Positions 53,901 through 61,514 of a stretch of 64,000 nucleotides of DNA are shown one piece after another. The notes beneath the pieces are model-generated. The model did not search any database. It saw only the letters and a program-made list of their open reading frames with translations, and was not told the origin of the DNA. The translations under genes and the position numbers were made by a program. The first letter of the stretch is position 1. Each line of letters opens with the position of its first letter. Origin of the DNA: Snowella sp. (GTDB lineage Bacteria; Cyanobacteriota; Cyanobacteriia; Cyanobacteriales; Microcystaceae); contig QBMS01000010.1 in the NCBI GenBank assembly GCA_003249095.1, forward strand, positions 18,165 to 82,164, read 5' to 3'.

Positions 53901-54854
53901 TTCTAAAAGATTAATTTTTTCAGTTTCTAGTTGAGTAACCTTGTCCTGTAATACATTAATCAAACCATACATATCTGACGGATTGAGAATTTGTAAAACA
54001 CTACTTTGGGTGATAATTCCTGCCAACTCTCCCTGTTCCCCCGTCACCACCAGTCGTTGAATTCTTTTTTCCTTCATGATGCCATAGGCATTATCTAAGG
54101 CTTCATTAGACGAAATCAGCGTTAAAGGACAGCTCATGACTTCTTCTGCTGTTATTTGTCGGACATCTAGACCTAAAGCCTGAAATTGGATAATATCTCG
54201 TTCGGTAATAATGCCCAGGGGAGTATAGTGAACCTTGGCAGACGGAGCCTGTAAACTCAGGGCTTCTGCAATGACAATACAACTGACCCGATGATGGGCC
54301 ATTAATTGAGCAATCCCCAAAATTGGCGTTGTCGGAGGAGCATGAATGACATTGGAGTGCATAACTTCTTTGACAGCCCGCAATCTCAGTAGATCCACTG
54401 AACGCAAAACCTGCCGTAGGGTAGAGTGAGTAATACACCCAATGGGAGAACCCTCTTTATTTAAAATGGGTAAGTGTCGAAATCCATGCACACGAAATAA
54501 GCTTAAGACCTCAAAAACATCTTTTAAGTCTTCGTAGGATAGGGCAATGACGGGATGACTCATAATCTCCGCCACCGTACTCGTGTCTGTGATAGTCGCG
54601 CCCTGGGCGACCAGTTTCACCAGATCCCGTTCCGTGATAATACCAATCAGTTTTTCCTGGTTCACCACAAAAACACAGCTCGGAATAATCTGAAGTTCCT
54701 TGGGGGTGCTGACTAAATCACAGGCTTTTCCCCTTGCTCCGTGAAATAGTTCAATAACTTCAGGCAAGGAAGTATCAGGACTAATCGTTAATAAGGGTTC
54801 ACGGGCGATCGCTTTATCGAGATTAATGGGTTGATTGGTCACTAGATCTAGCAT
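50877..54854 (-). CDS. CBS(x4)-GAF-PAS-HisKA-HATPase-REC hybrid kinase, possible cyanobacteriochrome
   Basis: The 1325-residue product (ATG 54854; a TTG nine codons earlier is less likely) has four CBS motifs (about 10-295), a coiled coil, then a GAF domain (about 355-525). The GAF shows the bilin-type DIDQARLTDCHRDLL with Cys440-His441 and an Asp-Thr-Cys-Leu at 410-413 resembling DxCF. A roughly 25-residue insert precedes VWGLLILHQC. Three PAS domains follow (about 545-665, 685-805, 810-925). HisKA has His957 in MSHELRTPL, then come HATPase and a C-terminal REC with LILMDVQMP. It should sense nucleotide and possibly light. The companion regulator is just upstream. Confidence 0.9.
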   Translation of the reverse strand: MLDLVTNQPINLDKAIAREPLLTISPDTSLPEVIELFHGARGKACDLVSTPKELQIIPSCVFVVNQEKLIGIITERDLVKLVAQGATITDTSTVAEIMSHPVIALSYEDLKDVFEVLSLFRVHGFRHLPILNKEGSPIGCITHSTLRQVLRSVDLLRLRAVKEVMHSNVIHAPPTTPILGIAQLMAHHRVSCIVIAEALSLQAPSAKVHYTPLGIITERDIIQFQALGLDVRQITAEEVMSCPLTLISSNEALDNAYGIMKEKRIQRLVVTGEQGELAGIITQSSVLQILNPSDMYGLINVLQDKVTQLETEKINLLESRNHELEKLVEERTTKLKTQAQTEQLKSELTLKIRDSNQLSTILENTVAEIRDFMLVDRVLIYRFNGDLSGTVVAESVGERWTASIDQTIKDTCLQGGLNVRYHRGWYWKVEDIDQARLTDCHRDLLSQFEVKAALVIPIIVSEIESVSSLLVVDDPVLANLPSSQGQVWGLLILHQCDKDREWPMETIALLETLVDQLAIAIRQSLALEMANQEIANRQLIDQKLQEVNSKWTSFVENSPNTVYTLNREGIVLSVNHCCQGETLESVIGTSFYDLTPSYLRKKRKEQIENVLEMGIVITDDGERPNPDGSLNYYQVQIIPVWQFRKITKILVVLIDVTERRKVEVQLHQLNEELEDRVEQRTAEVIERETQLRDFFDNATDLIQSITPEGKFLFVNRAWKDTLGYSDQDLMNLTIKDVIHPRSLNHCMEMMQSILVGQETESIEATFVTKDGREIIVEGNVNCRVENGRAIATRGIFRDISDRKKTETTLKRQIAAIEATSEGIGIVNENDEYIYLNKAHYEMFGYDKAEDLLGKTWREIYYPDEIQRIEQEVFPLLSQNGHWKGEVVAKRRDGSTFAEDIALTLIDGVGLICVARDISDRKESEKQLQNSYEQLAITNAELARATRLKDEFLANMSHELRTPLNSILGFSESLQEGVFGEISEKQRKPLRTIEASGEHLLSLINDILDLSKIEAGKLDMTQNSISLVSLCESSLNFIRQQAFKKRISVHFSPPTQINDFIADERRLRQILINLLNNAVKFTPNGGEVRLEVSLDLSVEQPMLNFMIKDTGIGIAKEDLPKLFQSFMQIDSRLARRYEGTGLGLALVERLAKLHGGRVSVESKVGEGSCFSVHLPYHPVSAIAATPTISSTPEPEINQSSFIKSALILLVEDNPNNAQTISTYLEHKGYSLMSANNGEEAIKVINQRKPDLILMDVQMPIMDGFEATRQIRKNPEFAEIPIIALTALAMPGDRDRCFAAGMNDYLSKPIRMRQLTTMIEQNLLKEN

Positions 54855-54916
54855 GATTACTGGGGAGCAAGGGGGGAGCAAGGAAAACTCTGCATAGGAC
54901 AGAAAGTGAGAAAATT

Positions 54917-55975
54917 CTAAATTTCTACCGTAAAAATAGAACCCTGGGGCTGGTTATCTGTTACCCCAAATTTTCCACCCTGGGCTTCCGTGGCTAATTT
55001 ACAAAAGGCCAATCCTAATCCAGTGTTTTGAACATTGATGAATAGATCACTTTTTTCAAAGCGATTAAGGATAATGTGTTTAGCCTCATCCTTTAAACCC
55101 CGACCTTCATCGATAACACTAATTCTAGCTTGTATTCCCAGGGGATATTCCAGGCGAATGGTGATTGTTTGCCCCGTATTAGACGAATTAATCGCATTGG
55201 TAATCAAATTTTCGATAATTTGTCTGAATAAACTTTCATCGATTTTGATAAATCGGGATTCCTGGGGAAACTCCGTCACCAATTGTAGCCCATAATTATC
55301 AATAACAACTTGAAAATCCTCAACTACTAGCTGGAGCATGGTGACCAAATTCACATCGATACATTCTAATGACAGGGACACCTGTTCAATCTTAGACATA
55401 ATTAACTGAGTATCAATGGACGTGATCGCCTGTTTTCCACTGATATAAATCTGATCAACTTTTTTTTGCTGGGTCTCGCTTAAAGAGGTTCTTTGTAAAA
55501 CCGCACTCGCTAACATCATGGTTGTCAGAGGATTCCGTAGTTCGCGAATGATCATATTAGTCACATCGGAACGGGCTTGTAAAAGATTTTGGAGGTCGTC
55601 GTATTGTTCTTTAATGCGTAACATTGAACGAACTCTGGCTCTTAATTCCAAGGCATTTACGGGTTTTTCGACAAAATCATCGGCTCCCGATTGTAAACAA
55701 AAAGCCAAATCCTCCTTGGAATTCAGGGATGTCACCATAATGACGGGAATACAAGACCATTTGGGATTGGCTTTAATGTGACGACAAACTTCAACTCCAT
55801 CCATGTCTGGCATCATCACATCCAACAAAATCGTGTCTATTGCTAGAGTTTCTAATAAATCCAAAGCATGAAGGCCGCTAGAAGCGTAGAATAAATCTAA
55901 ATCTTCATGGGCAAAGATACTTTCGATAGTATCTAAATTACTTGCGTTATCGTCAACAATAAGAATGGCCGGCAC
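54917..55975 (-). CDS. REC-HATPase response regulator with degenerate histidine kinase
   Basis: The 352-residue protein begins with an intact receiver domain (DDN at 8-10, phospho-Asp52 in LLDVMMPDMDG, Thr82, Lys104). A dimerisation-like helix and a complete ATPase fold follow (N box ENLITNAINSS, G1 DEGRGL, G2 TGLGLAF). At the H-box the sequence reads IIRELRNPLTT: the phospho-accepting His is Arg144. It can be phosphorylated on the receiver but cannot autophosphorylate in the usual way. It lies 62 bases ahead of the hybrid kinase on the same strand and is probably cotranscribed, perhaps as its partner. Confidence 0.9.
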   Translation of the reverse strand: MPAILIVDDNASNLDTIESIFAHEDLDLFYASSGLHALDLLETLAIDTILLDVMMPDMDGVEVCRHIKANPKWSCIPVIMVTSLNSKEDLAFCLQSGADDFVEKPVNALELRARVRSMLRIKEQYDDLQNLLQARSDVTNMIIRELRNPLTTMMLASAVLQRTSLSETQQKKVDQIYISGKQAITSIDTQLIMSKIEQVSLSLECIDVNLVTMLQLVVEDFQVVIDNYGLQLVTEFPQESRFIKIDESLFRQIIENLITNAINSSNTGQTITIRLEYPLGIQARISVIDEGRGLKDEAKHIILNRFEKSDLFINVQNTGLGLAFCKLATEAQGGKFGVTDNQPQGSIFTVEI

Positions 55976-56105
55976 TTTACATATCTCCCAAAAGGAACAA
56001 TAGATGAATAATATTTTCTATTTTACAAAAAATTGATGATTATTTCAATACAATTTGCCTAAAAATATACAATTTGCCCTGAAATCTCAAACCCTATTTT
56101 TCCGC

Positions 56106-56135
56106 AAAAAAGAATCGCTGGATCAATCAGCGATT
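56106..56135 (-). terminator. Intrinsic terminator reading on the minus strand
   Basis: AATCGCTG and CAGCGATT (perfect 8-bp stem, 7-base loop) are followed on the minus strand by CTTTTTTG. It lies 156 bases beyond the end of the minus-strand gene fragment at 56292-56429 and upstream of the response-regulator gene. Confidence 0.6.
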
Positions 56136-56291
56136 AATTATCCCAAATCCGTAGAGAAAAAACTTAAATCCCTTGTTATCAGGCTTCTTTGATCAGTCAC
56201 AATACACCCTAAATACATAACAATTTATGCTGTAATTTCTACTTGCTCTAATACAAGTTATAATACTTAAGTGAATTCCACTAGGCATTTT

Positions 56292-56429
56292 TTAAAAATA
56301 CTCTCTCCACCCGTCATAATCAATCGCTTTTAAGTCTTCTCGTTGTCTAGGAGCTTTAACTGAATAACTGCCTTTTAATCGCAGGATTTCTATCGTTAAA
56401 CAATTCGGTAAACTAAAATAAGACCATAC
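56292..56429 (-). pseudogene. 3' fragment of an unrecognised gene
   Basis: A minus-strand frame of 45 codons ends at TAA 56292-56294 and is blocked by a TGA at 56430-56432. It has no start codon at its head. The protein reads well (CLTIEILRLKGSYSVKAP, then REDLKAIDYDGWREYF at the end), which suggests the tail of a decayed gene. A minus-strand terminator follows. The family is not recognised. The rest of 55976-56457 shows no gene. Confidence 0.4.
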
Positions 56430-56457
56430 TCATTTATTGAAAAAAGATTAAATCCCC

Positions 56458-56757
56458 ATGAATAACCTCCAGCCCCTGTCAGCCAACGAAATCGCGATCG
56501 CCCTTACCTCCCTAGAGGGATGGACAATTGTTCAGGGAAAACTGCACCGTCAATTTCAGTTTAAATCCTTTGTTGAAGCCTTTGGTTTTATGACTAGTCT
56601 GGCCCTGGTTGCCGAATCGATGGGACACCATCCCGAATGGTTTAATGTCTATAATCGCGTGACCATTGACCTCACGACCCATGACGCAGGCGGTCTCACC
56701 ACAAAAGATGTAGATCTTGCAAAAAAAGCCAATGAGTTGGCTAAAGCGAAAGTTTAA
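56458..56757 (+). CDS. 4a-hydroxytetrahydrobiopterin dehydratase
   Basis: The 99-residue protein belongs to the pterin-4a-carbinolamine dehydratase family. The active-site motif HHPEW is at 57-61 (second His in [19 protein letters not shown]). It recycles pterin cofactors after aromatic hydroxylase turnover; in bacteria without such hydroxylases it can serve other pterin pathways, including molybdopterin-related chemistry. It is complete, stands alone, and precedes the P450 gene. Confidence 0.93.
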   Translation: MNNLQPLSANEIAIALTSLEGWTIVQGKLHRQFQFKSFVEAFGFMTSLALVAESMGHHPEWFNVYNRVTIDLTTHDAGGLTTKDVDLAKKANELAKAKV

Positions 56758-56845
56758 TCATGGCCCTCTCAGGTTGTCTAGAGCCGTTGATCTTCGTCAT
56801 ACTAAAGTTAATAAAAATTAACATTCCGTTTGAGAATTCACTGCT

Positions 56846-58180
56846 ATGTCTGCGATCGCCTCTGAAAAATCCCGTCTTCCCTTGCCCCCTGGTGATTTTG
56901 GTTTGCCCCTGATTGGTGAAACGCTAAATTTTCTGAGGGAAAAAAATTATGCCCAAAAACGGCAGGCAAAATATGGGCCGGTCTTTAAAAGTCATATTTT
57001 TGGGAGTCCCACTATTTTTTTGTCGGGAGCCGCCGCCAATAGTTTTTTGTTTACCAATGAAAATAAATATTTTGAGGCAACCTGGCCGCCCAGCACTAAA
57101 ACCTTATTAGGCCCTGCTTCCTTAGCCGTTCAGGGAGGAACCTTTCATCGCGATCGCCGTAAATTACTGTTCCAAGCTTTTCAACCCAGAGCTTTAGCGA
57201 GTTATATTCCCCAGATGGAAGAAATTACGCAACGATATTTAGATCAATGGGAAAAAGAAGAAAATATCACCTGGTATCCCGAAGTGAGGAGTTATACCTT
57301 TGATATTGCTAGTACCCTTTTTGTTGGAGGCGATCGCCAGACCCATCCTGAAGTTTTTGATAATTTTGAAGATTGGAATGCAGGGTTATTTAGTATTCCC
57401 CTGAATTTTCCCTGGACAAAATTTGGAAAAGCGTTAAGAAGTCGTGAAAAGTTATTACAAGAAATTGGAGAAATCATCCTCAAACGTCAACAAACCGAGC
57501 AACTAGGAGAAGATGCCCTGGGTTTATTATTACAAGCGAAAGATGAAAATGGTCAAGGCTTAGAACTAGCAGAACTCAAGGATCAAATTCTCCTGCTCTT
57601 GTTTGCGGGCCACGAAACGCTCACTTCTGCGATCGCCTCTTTTTGTTTATTAATGTCCCAACACCCTGATATTTGCCAAAAAATTCGAGCAGAACAGGAA
57701 CAAGTTCATTTAAACTTTCCCCTCACCCTGGATAGTCTCAAATCCTTAACCTATCTCGATCAGGTTTTAAAAGAAGTCCTGCGATTTTTACCTCCTGTGG
57801 GCGGTGGTTTTCGCAAAGTCATTGCTGATTGCGAATTCCAGGGTTATCAATTTCCTAAAAATTGGTTAATACAATATCAGATTGGAGCCACTCACCGCGA
57901 TCGCGATTTTTATACCGAACCCGATCAATTTGATCCCGAAAGATTTAATCCCGAACGGGCGGAAGATAAGCAACAAAGTTTTGGTTACGTCGCCTTTGGA
58001 GGCGGATTACGGGAATGTTTAGGAAAAGAATTTGCTCGTTTAGAAATGAAAATTTTTGCCAGTTATCTAATTAAAAATTATCAATGGGATTTATTGCCCG
58101 ATCAAAATTTAGAGATTATGTCTATGCCAACTCCCCGTACACGGGATGGTCTGAAAGTAAAATTTTTTCGTCGTTCCTAG
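56846..58180 (+). CDS. Cytochrome P450, CYP120-like
   Basis: The 444-residue protein is a soluble bacterial P450. The oxygen-binding I helix reads LLLFAGHETLTSAIASF. ExxR is in VLKEVLRFLP. The haem-binding signature FGGGLRECLG has Cys391. The PLPPGDFGLPLIGETLNFL start and overall sequence match the CYP120 family. Synechocystis CYP120A1 hydroxylates retinoic acid, so a retinoid or apocarotenoid substrate is plausible but not proven. No redox partner gene is adjacent. moaC follows after 36 bases on the same strand. Confidence 0.92.
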   Translation: MSAIASEKSRLPLPPGDFGLPLIGETLNFLREKNYAQKRQAKYGPVFKSHIFGSPTIFLSGAAANSFLFTNENKYFEATWPPSTKTLLGPASLAVQGGTFHRDRRKLLFQAFQPRALASYIPQMEEITQRYLDQWEKEENITWYPEVRSYTFDIASTLFVGGDRQTHPEVFDNFEDWNAGLFSIPLNFPWTKFGKALRSREKLLQEIGEIILKRQQTEQLGEDALGLLLQAKDENGQGLELAELKDQILLLLFAGHETLTSAIASFCLLMSQHPDICQKIRAEQEQVHLNFPLTLDSLKSLTYLDQVLKEVLRFLPPVGGGFRKVIADCEFQGYQFPKNWLIQYQIGATHRDRDFYTEPDQFDPERFNPERAEDKQQSFGYVAFGGGLRECLGKEFARLEMKIFASYLIKNYQWDLLPDQNLEIMSMPTPRTRDGLKVKFFRRS

Positions 58181-58216
58181 TCTATTTTTTCTACAATCTT
58201 CGTTCTAAAATTCACT

Positions 58217-58717
58217 ATGAATCCATCTGTTGAAAACTCTTCCCTGACCCATTTGAATGACCAAGGAGAAGCCCACCTGGTTGATATCTCCGAAAAAGTT
58301 GCCACCAAGCGAGAAGCGATCGCCGTTGGTGAAGTGAGAATGTCCTTAGCCACTTTACGGGCCATTGAAGCGGGCAATGCTCCCAAGGGCGACGTATTAG
58401 GAACCGCCAGATTAGCAGGGATTATGGGGGCGAAACAAACTTCCCACTTAATTCCCCTCTGCCATCCCCTACCCTTACAAAAAATTGCTGTAGAACTATG
58501 CCCCGACGAAAGCTTACCTGGTTATCGCATTCAGGCAACAGTGACCATCAAAGCCGAAACGGGCGTAGAAATGGAAGCATTGACAGCCGTTTCCGTCGCC
58601 GCATTGACGCTTTATGACATGGCCAAGGGCTTAGAAAAATCAATGCAGATAGACAATATTCATTTGGTCAGTAAAACGGGGGGAAAATCAGGAGATTATC
58701 TAGCCCCAAAAAGTTAA
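58217..58717 (+). CDS. moaC: Cyclic pyranopterin monophosphate synthase MoaC
   Basis: MoaC turns the MoaA product into cyclic pyranopterin monophosphate, the first stable molybdopterin precursor. The 166-residue protein shows [15 protein letters not shown], the [26 protein letters not shown] segment with the catalytic Lys and His residues, and the end [25 protein letters not shown]. Length is normal. The other moa genes are not in the window. It lies 36 bases after the P450 gene. Confidence 0.96.
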   Translation: MNPSVENSSLTHLNDQGEAHLVDISEKVATKREAIAVGEVRMSLATLRAIEAGNAPKGDVLGTARLAGIMGAKQTSHLIPLCHPLPLQKIAVELCPDESLPGYRIQATVTIKAETGVEMEALTAVSVAALTLYDMAKGLEKSMQIDNIHLVSKTGGKSGDYLAPKS

Positions 58718-58755
58718 TTTTTAACAAAACGACAGAAATCATCTAGGTCAAGATT

Positions 58756-59334
58756 ATGCAAGCCAAGGAATACGACTACTATACCCCCGAAGAATATTTG
58801 GAATTTGAGATCAATTCCCCCGAACGACACGAATACATTGATGGAGAAATTATCCCTATGACAGGAGAACTGCCCAACCACAACCGTCTAGTTCTTAATT
58901 TAGCTTCTGCTCTAAATTTTGCACTCAGACAACAAGCCTATGATGTTTTTGTTACAGATCAACGACTCTGGATACCAAAGCAACGCATTCATACCTACCC
59001 CGATATTATGGTCGTCGAAGGGGCATTGCAACTCCAGACAGGGCGCAAAGATACCATTACTAATCCACTGTTGATCGTTGAAGTTTTATCGAAATCAACT
59101 CAGACCTATGACCAGGGAAATAAATTCAAATTTTATCGTACCATTCCCAGTTTTCAAGAGTATATATTGATTGATCAGTATTCAATTCATGTTGAACAAT
59201 ATTATAAAACTGAGTCTAACCAATGGATTTTTTCAGAAGAAGACGGAGAAGAGAGTATTTTAAAATTCCACAAAGTTCCCTTTGAAATTGTCTTAGGAGA
59301 TATCTACAACAAAGTTGATTTTGACGCGGAATAA
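58756..59334 (+). CDS. Uma2 family (DUF820) PD-(D/E)XK protein
   Basis: The 192-residue protein has the standard Uma2 features: YYTPEEYLEFEINSPERHEYIDGEIIPMTG, HNRLVLNLASALN, YPDIMVVEG with the catalytic-type Asp, and NPLLIVEVLSKSTQTYDQGNKFKFYR carrying the Glu-x-Leu-Ser core. It ends in the acidic FDAE. It starts 38 bases after moaC. It is closer to the typical family length than the shorter Uma2 gene at 17883. No biochemical function is established. Confidence 0.9.
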   Translation: MQAKEYDYYTPEEYLEFEINSPERHEYIDGEIIPMTGELPNHNRLVLNLASALNFALRQQAYDVFVTDQRLWIPKQRIHTYPDIMVVEGALQLQTGRKDTITNPLLIVEVLSKSTQTYDQGNKFKFYRTIPSFQEYILIDQYSIHVEQYYKTESNQWIFSEEDGEESILKFHKVPFEIVLGDIYNKVDFDAE

Positions 59335-59636
59335 TGGCAAGGTAACGTGCTGAATCAATGGATCAGATCCTTCCTAACCAATACACTGAGTACGTTTCAA
59401 TCATAGGGTCAACACCTTTGGAATATTACCAGATAATTCCTCCCAGGGCAATTCCGACCGTTCCTCTATGCCAAGATCCCCCAATATTACGTTTTGTAAA
59501 CTCGATGTAACTGCCTTGTTTACTGGGTTTTCGCGATCGCCACATTGCTTCAGAGAGTTTATTGCTGAATTTTTACCGACTTAGACCACAACTCAGGATA
59601 AACTACTACATATGATATGAGATTTATGTTGATACC
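59335..59636 (+). promoter_or_regulatory. Upstream region of apcD, no gene
   Basis: These 302 bases contain a HIP1 site and an AT-rich segment with TATGAT near 59610, 26 bases before the apcD ATG, that may be its -10 box. No clear -35 box is seen 17 bases upstream. No coding frame is supported. Confidence 0.35.
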
Positions 59637-60122
59637 ATGAGTGTAGTTAGCCAAGTCATTCTTAAAGCAGACGACGAACTCCGCTATCCCAGCAGTGGTG
59701 AACTTCGGGGTATTGAAAACTTTTTAAAAACAGGCCAGCAGCGTATCCGTATCGCTGAAACTCTGTCTGAAAATGAAAAGAAAATTGTCGATCAAGCTCA
59801 AAAACAGTTATTTAAAAAACGTCCCGATTACCGCGCCCCAGGTGGCAATGCCTACGGTCAACGCCAATATAACCAATGTTTGCGTGACTATGGTTGGTAC
59901 TTGCGTCTAGTCACGTACGGTGTTCTCTCTGGTGATAAAGAACCGATTGAAAGCATTGGTTTGATTGGCGTAAAGGAAATGTATAACTCCCTCGATGTCC
60001 CTGTTCCAGGCATGGTGGAAGCGATTCGTTTTCTCAAAGAAGCCGCATTGGGTCAACTCAGTGCTGAGGATGCTCAAGAGGCGGCTCCCTATTTTGATTA
60101 CATTATCCAAACAATGTCTTAG
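59637..60122 (+). CDS. apcD: Allophycocyanin-B alpha-type subunit ApcD
   Basis: ApcD is a terminal emitter in the phycobilisome core and passes energy toward photosystem I and II. The 161-residue protein has the phycobilin-binding Cys81 in [14 protein letters not shown] and the core fold segments [25 protein letters not shown] and [14 protein letters not shown]. The [17 protein letters not shown] start separates it from ApcA. It is monocistronic with a long structured terminator. apcD commonly lies apart from apcABC, as here. Confidence 0.95.
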   Translation: MSVVSQVILKADDELRYPSSGELRGIENFLKTGQQRIRIAETLSENEKKIVDQAQKQLFKKRPDYRAPGGNAYGQRQYNQCLRDYGWYLRLVTYGVLSGDKEPIESIGLIGVKEMYNSLDVPVPGMVEAIRFLKEAALGQLSAEDAQEAAPYFDYIIQTMS

Positions 60123-60139
60123 GGAACTTAAGTATTATT

Positions 60140-60222
60140 ATTAGGGGAAGGAGAAGACAAGAACGAAAAGCCTTAGTAGCTTCTAGTTTTTGGTTCTTCA
60201 ACTGCCCCTAATTTTATTTTTT
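60140..60222 (+). terminator. Long-stem terminator after apcD
   Basis: ATTAGGGG at 60140-60147 pairs with CCCCTAAT at 60205-60212. An inner AAGAAC / GTTCTT stem (60159-60164 with 60193-60198) extends the structure, and a TTTATTTTTT tract follows. It lies 18 bases after the apcD stop and should both end and protect the transcript. Confidence 0.7.
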
Positions 60223-60246
60223 CCCTTATCCCTTAAGCGTGAATCC

Positions 60247-60765
60247 ATGACCCAGCTAAAGACATTTCCTTGGCTTTCCTTGAGCATCATGCTGATTACC
60301 TATGTGGTGTTTGGCTGGCACATCGCAGCAGTCAGCATCAACTGGAGCCACTCTATTGTTGTTCAAACCAATGGTTTAGGATTGGGGCTAAAGGATGAAT
60401 CTTTGATGCTGGCTATTCATTTATTTGCGATTTTAATCATTGTTCTCACGTCCCTTGCTTTGACTGCGCCCTTAACACTGATGACGTTTTTTGTGAGCAG
60501 TTGGATAAAATCGGAGTTGCAATCGATAATGGCAATGATTGCTTGGTCTTTTTTATTGGTTCTCATTCTGCGCTGGTTTGATGTCTTTATTCAATTTTTG
60601 GTACTGTTAAGTGCGGCAATTTTAGGAAGGTTAGAACTACGTTATATTGGTTACAGCCGATCGCAAACCCTTGGGATCTTAACCATACTGGGCCTCATCG
60701 GTTTTGGTAGTGGAGCGATGAGTTACTTCTATTACTTTGATCCCAGTGTTTTAAAAACAAATTAG
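60247..60765 (+). CDS. Membrane protein of unknown function
   Basis: The 172-residue protein from ATG 60247 (MTQLKTFPWLSLSIM) has four or five hydrophobic helices. It lacks recognisable catalytic motifs, ending in a polar FYYFDPSVLKTN tail. The in-frame upstream ATG at 60190 would put translation inside the apcD terminator and add a hydrophobic leader, so the later start is preferred. The TPR gene begins 23 bases after its stop, so the two may be cotranscribed. No family is recognised. Confidence 0.75.
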   Translation: MTQLKTFPWLSLSIMLITYVVFGWHIAAVSINWSHSIVVQTNGLGLGLKDESLMLAIHLFAILIIVLTSLALTAPLTLMTFFVSSWIKSELQSIMAMIAWSFLLVLILRWFDVFIQFLVLLSAAILGRLELRYIGYSRSQTLGILTILGLIGFGSGAMSYFYYFDPSVLKTN

Positions 60766-60788
60766 AGAACACGTCTAGAAATAAAATT

Positions 60789-61220
60789 ATGTCAGAAAAT
60801 TCTACCAAAAGTTCTAAAAAATCTATTTTACAGAAAGTTTTTATTGTCGGCTCTGGTTTGGCATTTTTAGGAATGATGACCCTACCGATGCTCGATATGT
60901 TTAAAGAGACTCCCCAACAAACCCAAGCCACCTCTGCCAATACGAACCCCCAGGAACAATTAAGCAAAATTGCCGATGGTTATGAAAAAGTTTTACAACG
61001 AGAACCGAATAATCCCACTGCTCTCCAAGGTTTGGCAGAAGTTAGACTGAAAATGAATGACCTCAAAGGGGCGATCGCGCCAATGGAGAAATTAGTCCAG
61101 CTTTACCCCGAAGAAACAAAATTAAAAGGACTATTAGACGCAATCAAGCAACAGGTCAAAACAGGGAAAGCTCCTAGTAGTGTTGCTCAACCCGCTCAAC
61201 CGTCTCAACCGAATAAGTAA
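60789..61220 (+). CDS. Membrane-anchored TPR protein
   Basis: The 143-residue protein has an N-terminal hydrophobic helix (about 16-36) after a Ser/Lys-rich start. A soluble region with two TPR-like units follows (ADGYEKVLQREPNNPTALQGLAE and KGAIAPMEKLVQLYPEETKL), then a Pro/Gln-rich tail. Small anchored TPR proteins of this type are common in cyanobacteria and are presumed to be assembly scaffolds, often for photosynthetic complexes. No specific partner can be named. The 294 bases after it show no gene. Confidence 0.8.
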   Translation: MSENSTKSSKKSILQKVFIVGSGLAFLGMMTLPMLDMFKETPQQTQATSANTNPQEQLSKIADGYEKVLQREPNNPTALQGLAEVRLKMNDLKGAIAPMEKLVQLYPEETKLKGLLDAIKQQVKTGKAPSSVAQPAQPSQPNK

Positions 61221-61514
61221 GAACTTCCTAATTTATTCTATTCTTCCCTAAAGAGCTAAGGCGATCAATTTTCAATATAGAAGAGAGAAACTCTCGGTGG
61301 CAAAATTATTCCTGCCCATACACTATGATGAAATGTGAAGAATTTGTGTGATCGCGCTCGGCTCTCACAGACAAAAACCAACATATTTGAGATAATGAAA
61401 TTCTCAGCCATATTTGTTGAGTTTGTTTGCGATGTTTGTTAGTTTTGTTGGATTACAGGGCAAGCTATAACTGTAACCTCTGAGCTTTGTGTCCTGACCA
61501 GAACGATTCCTTAA

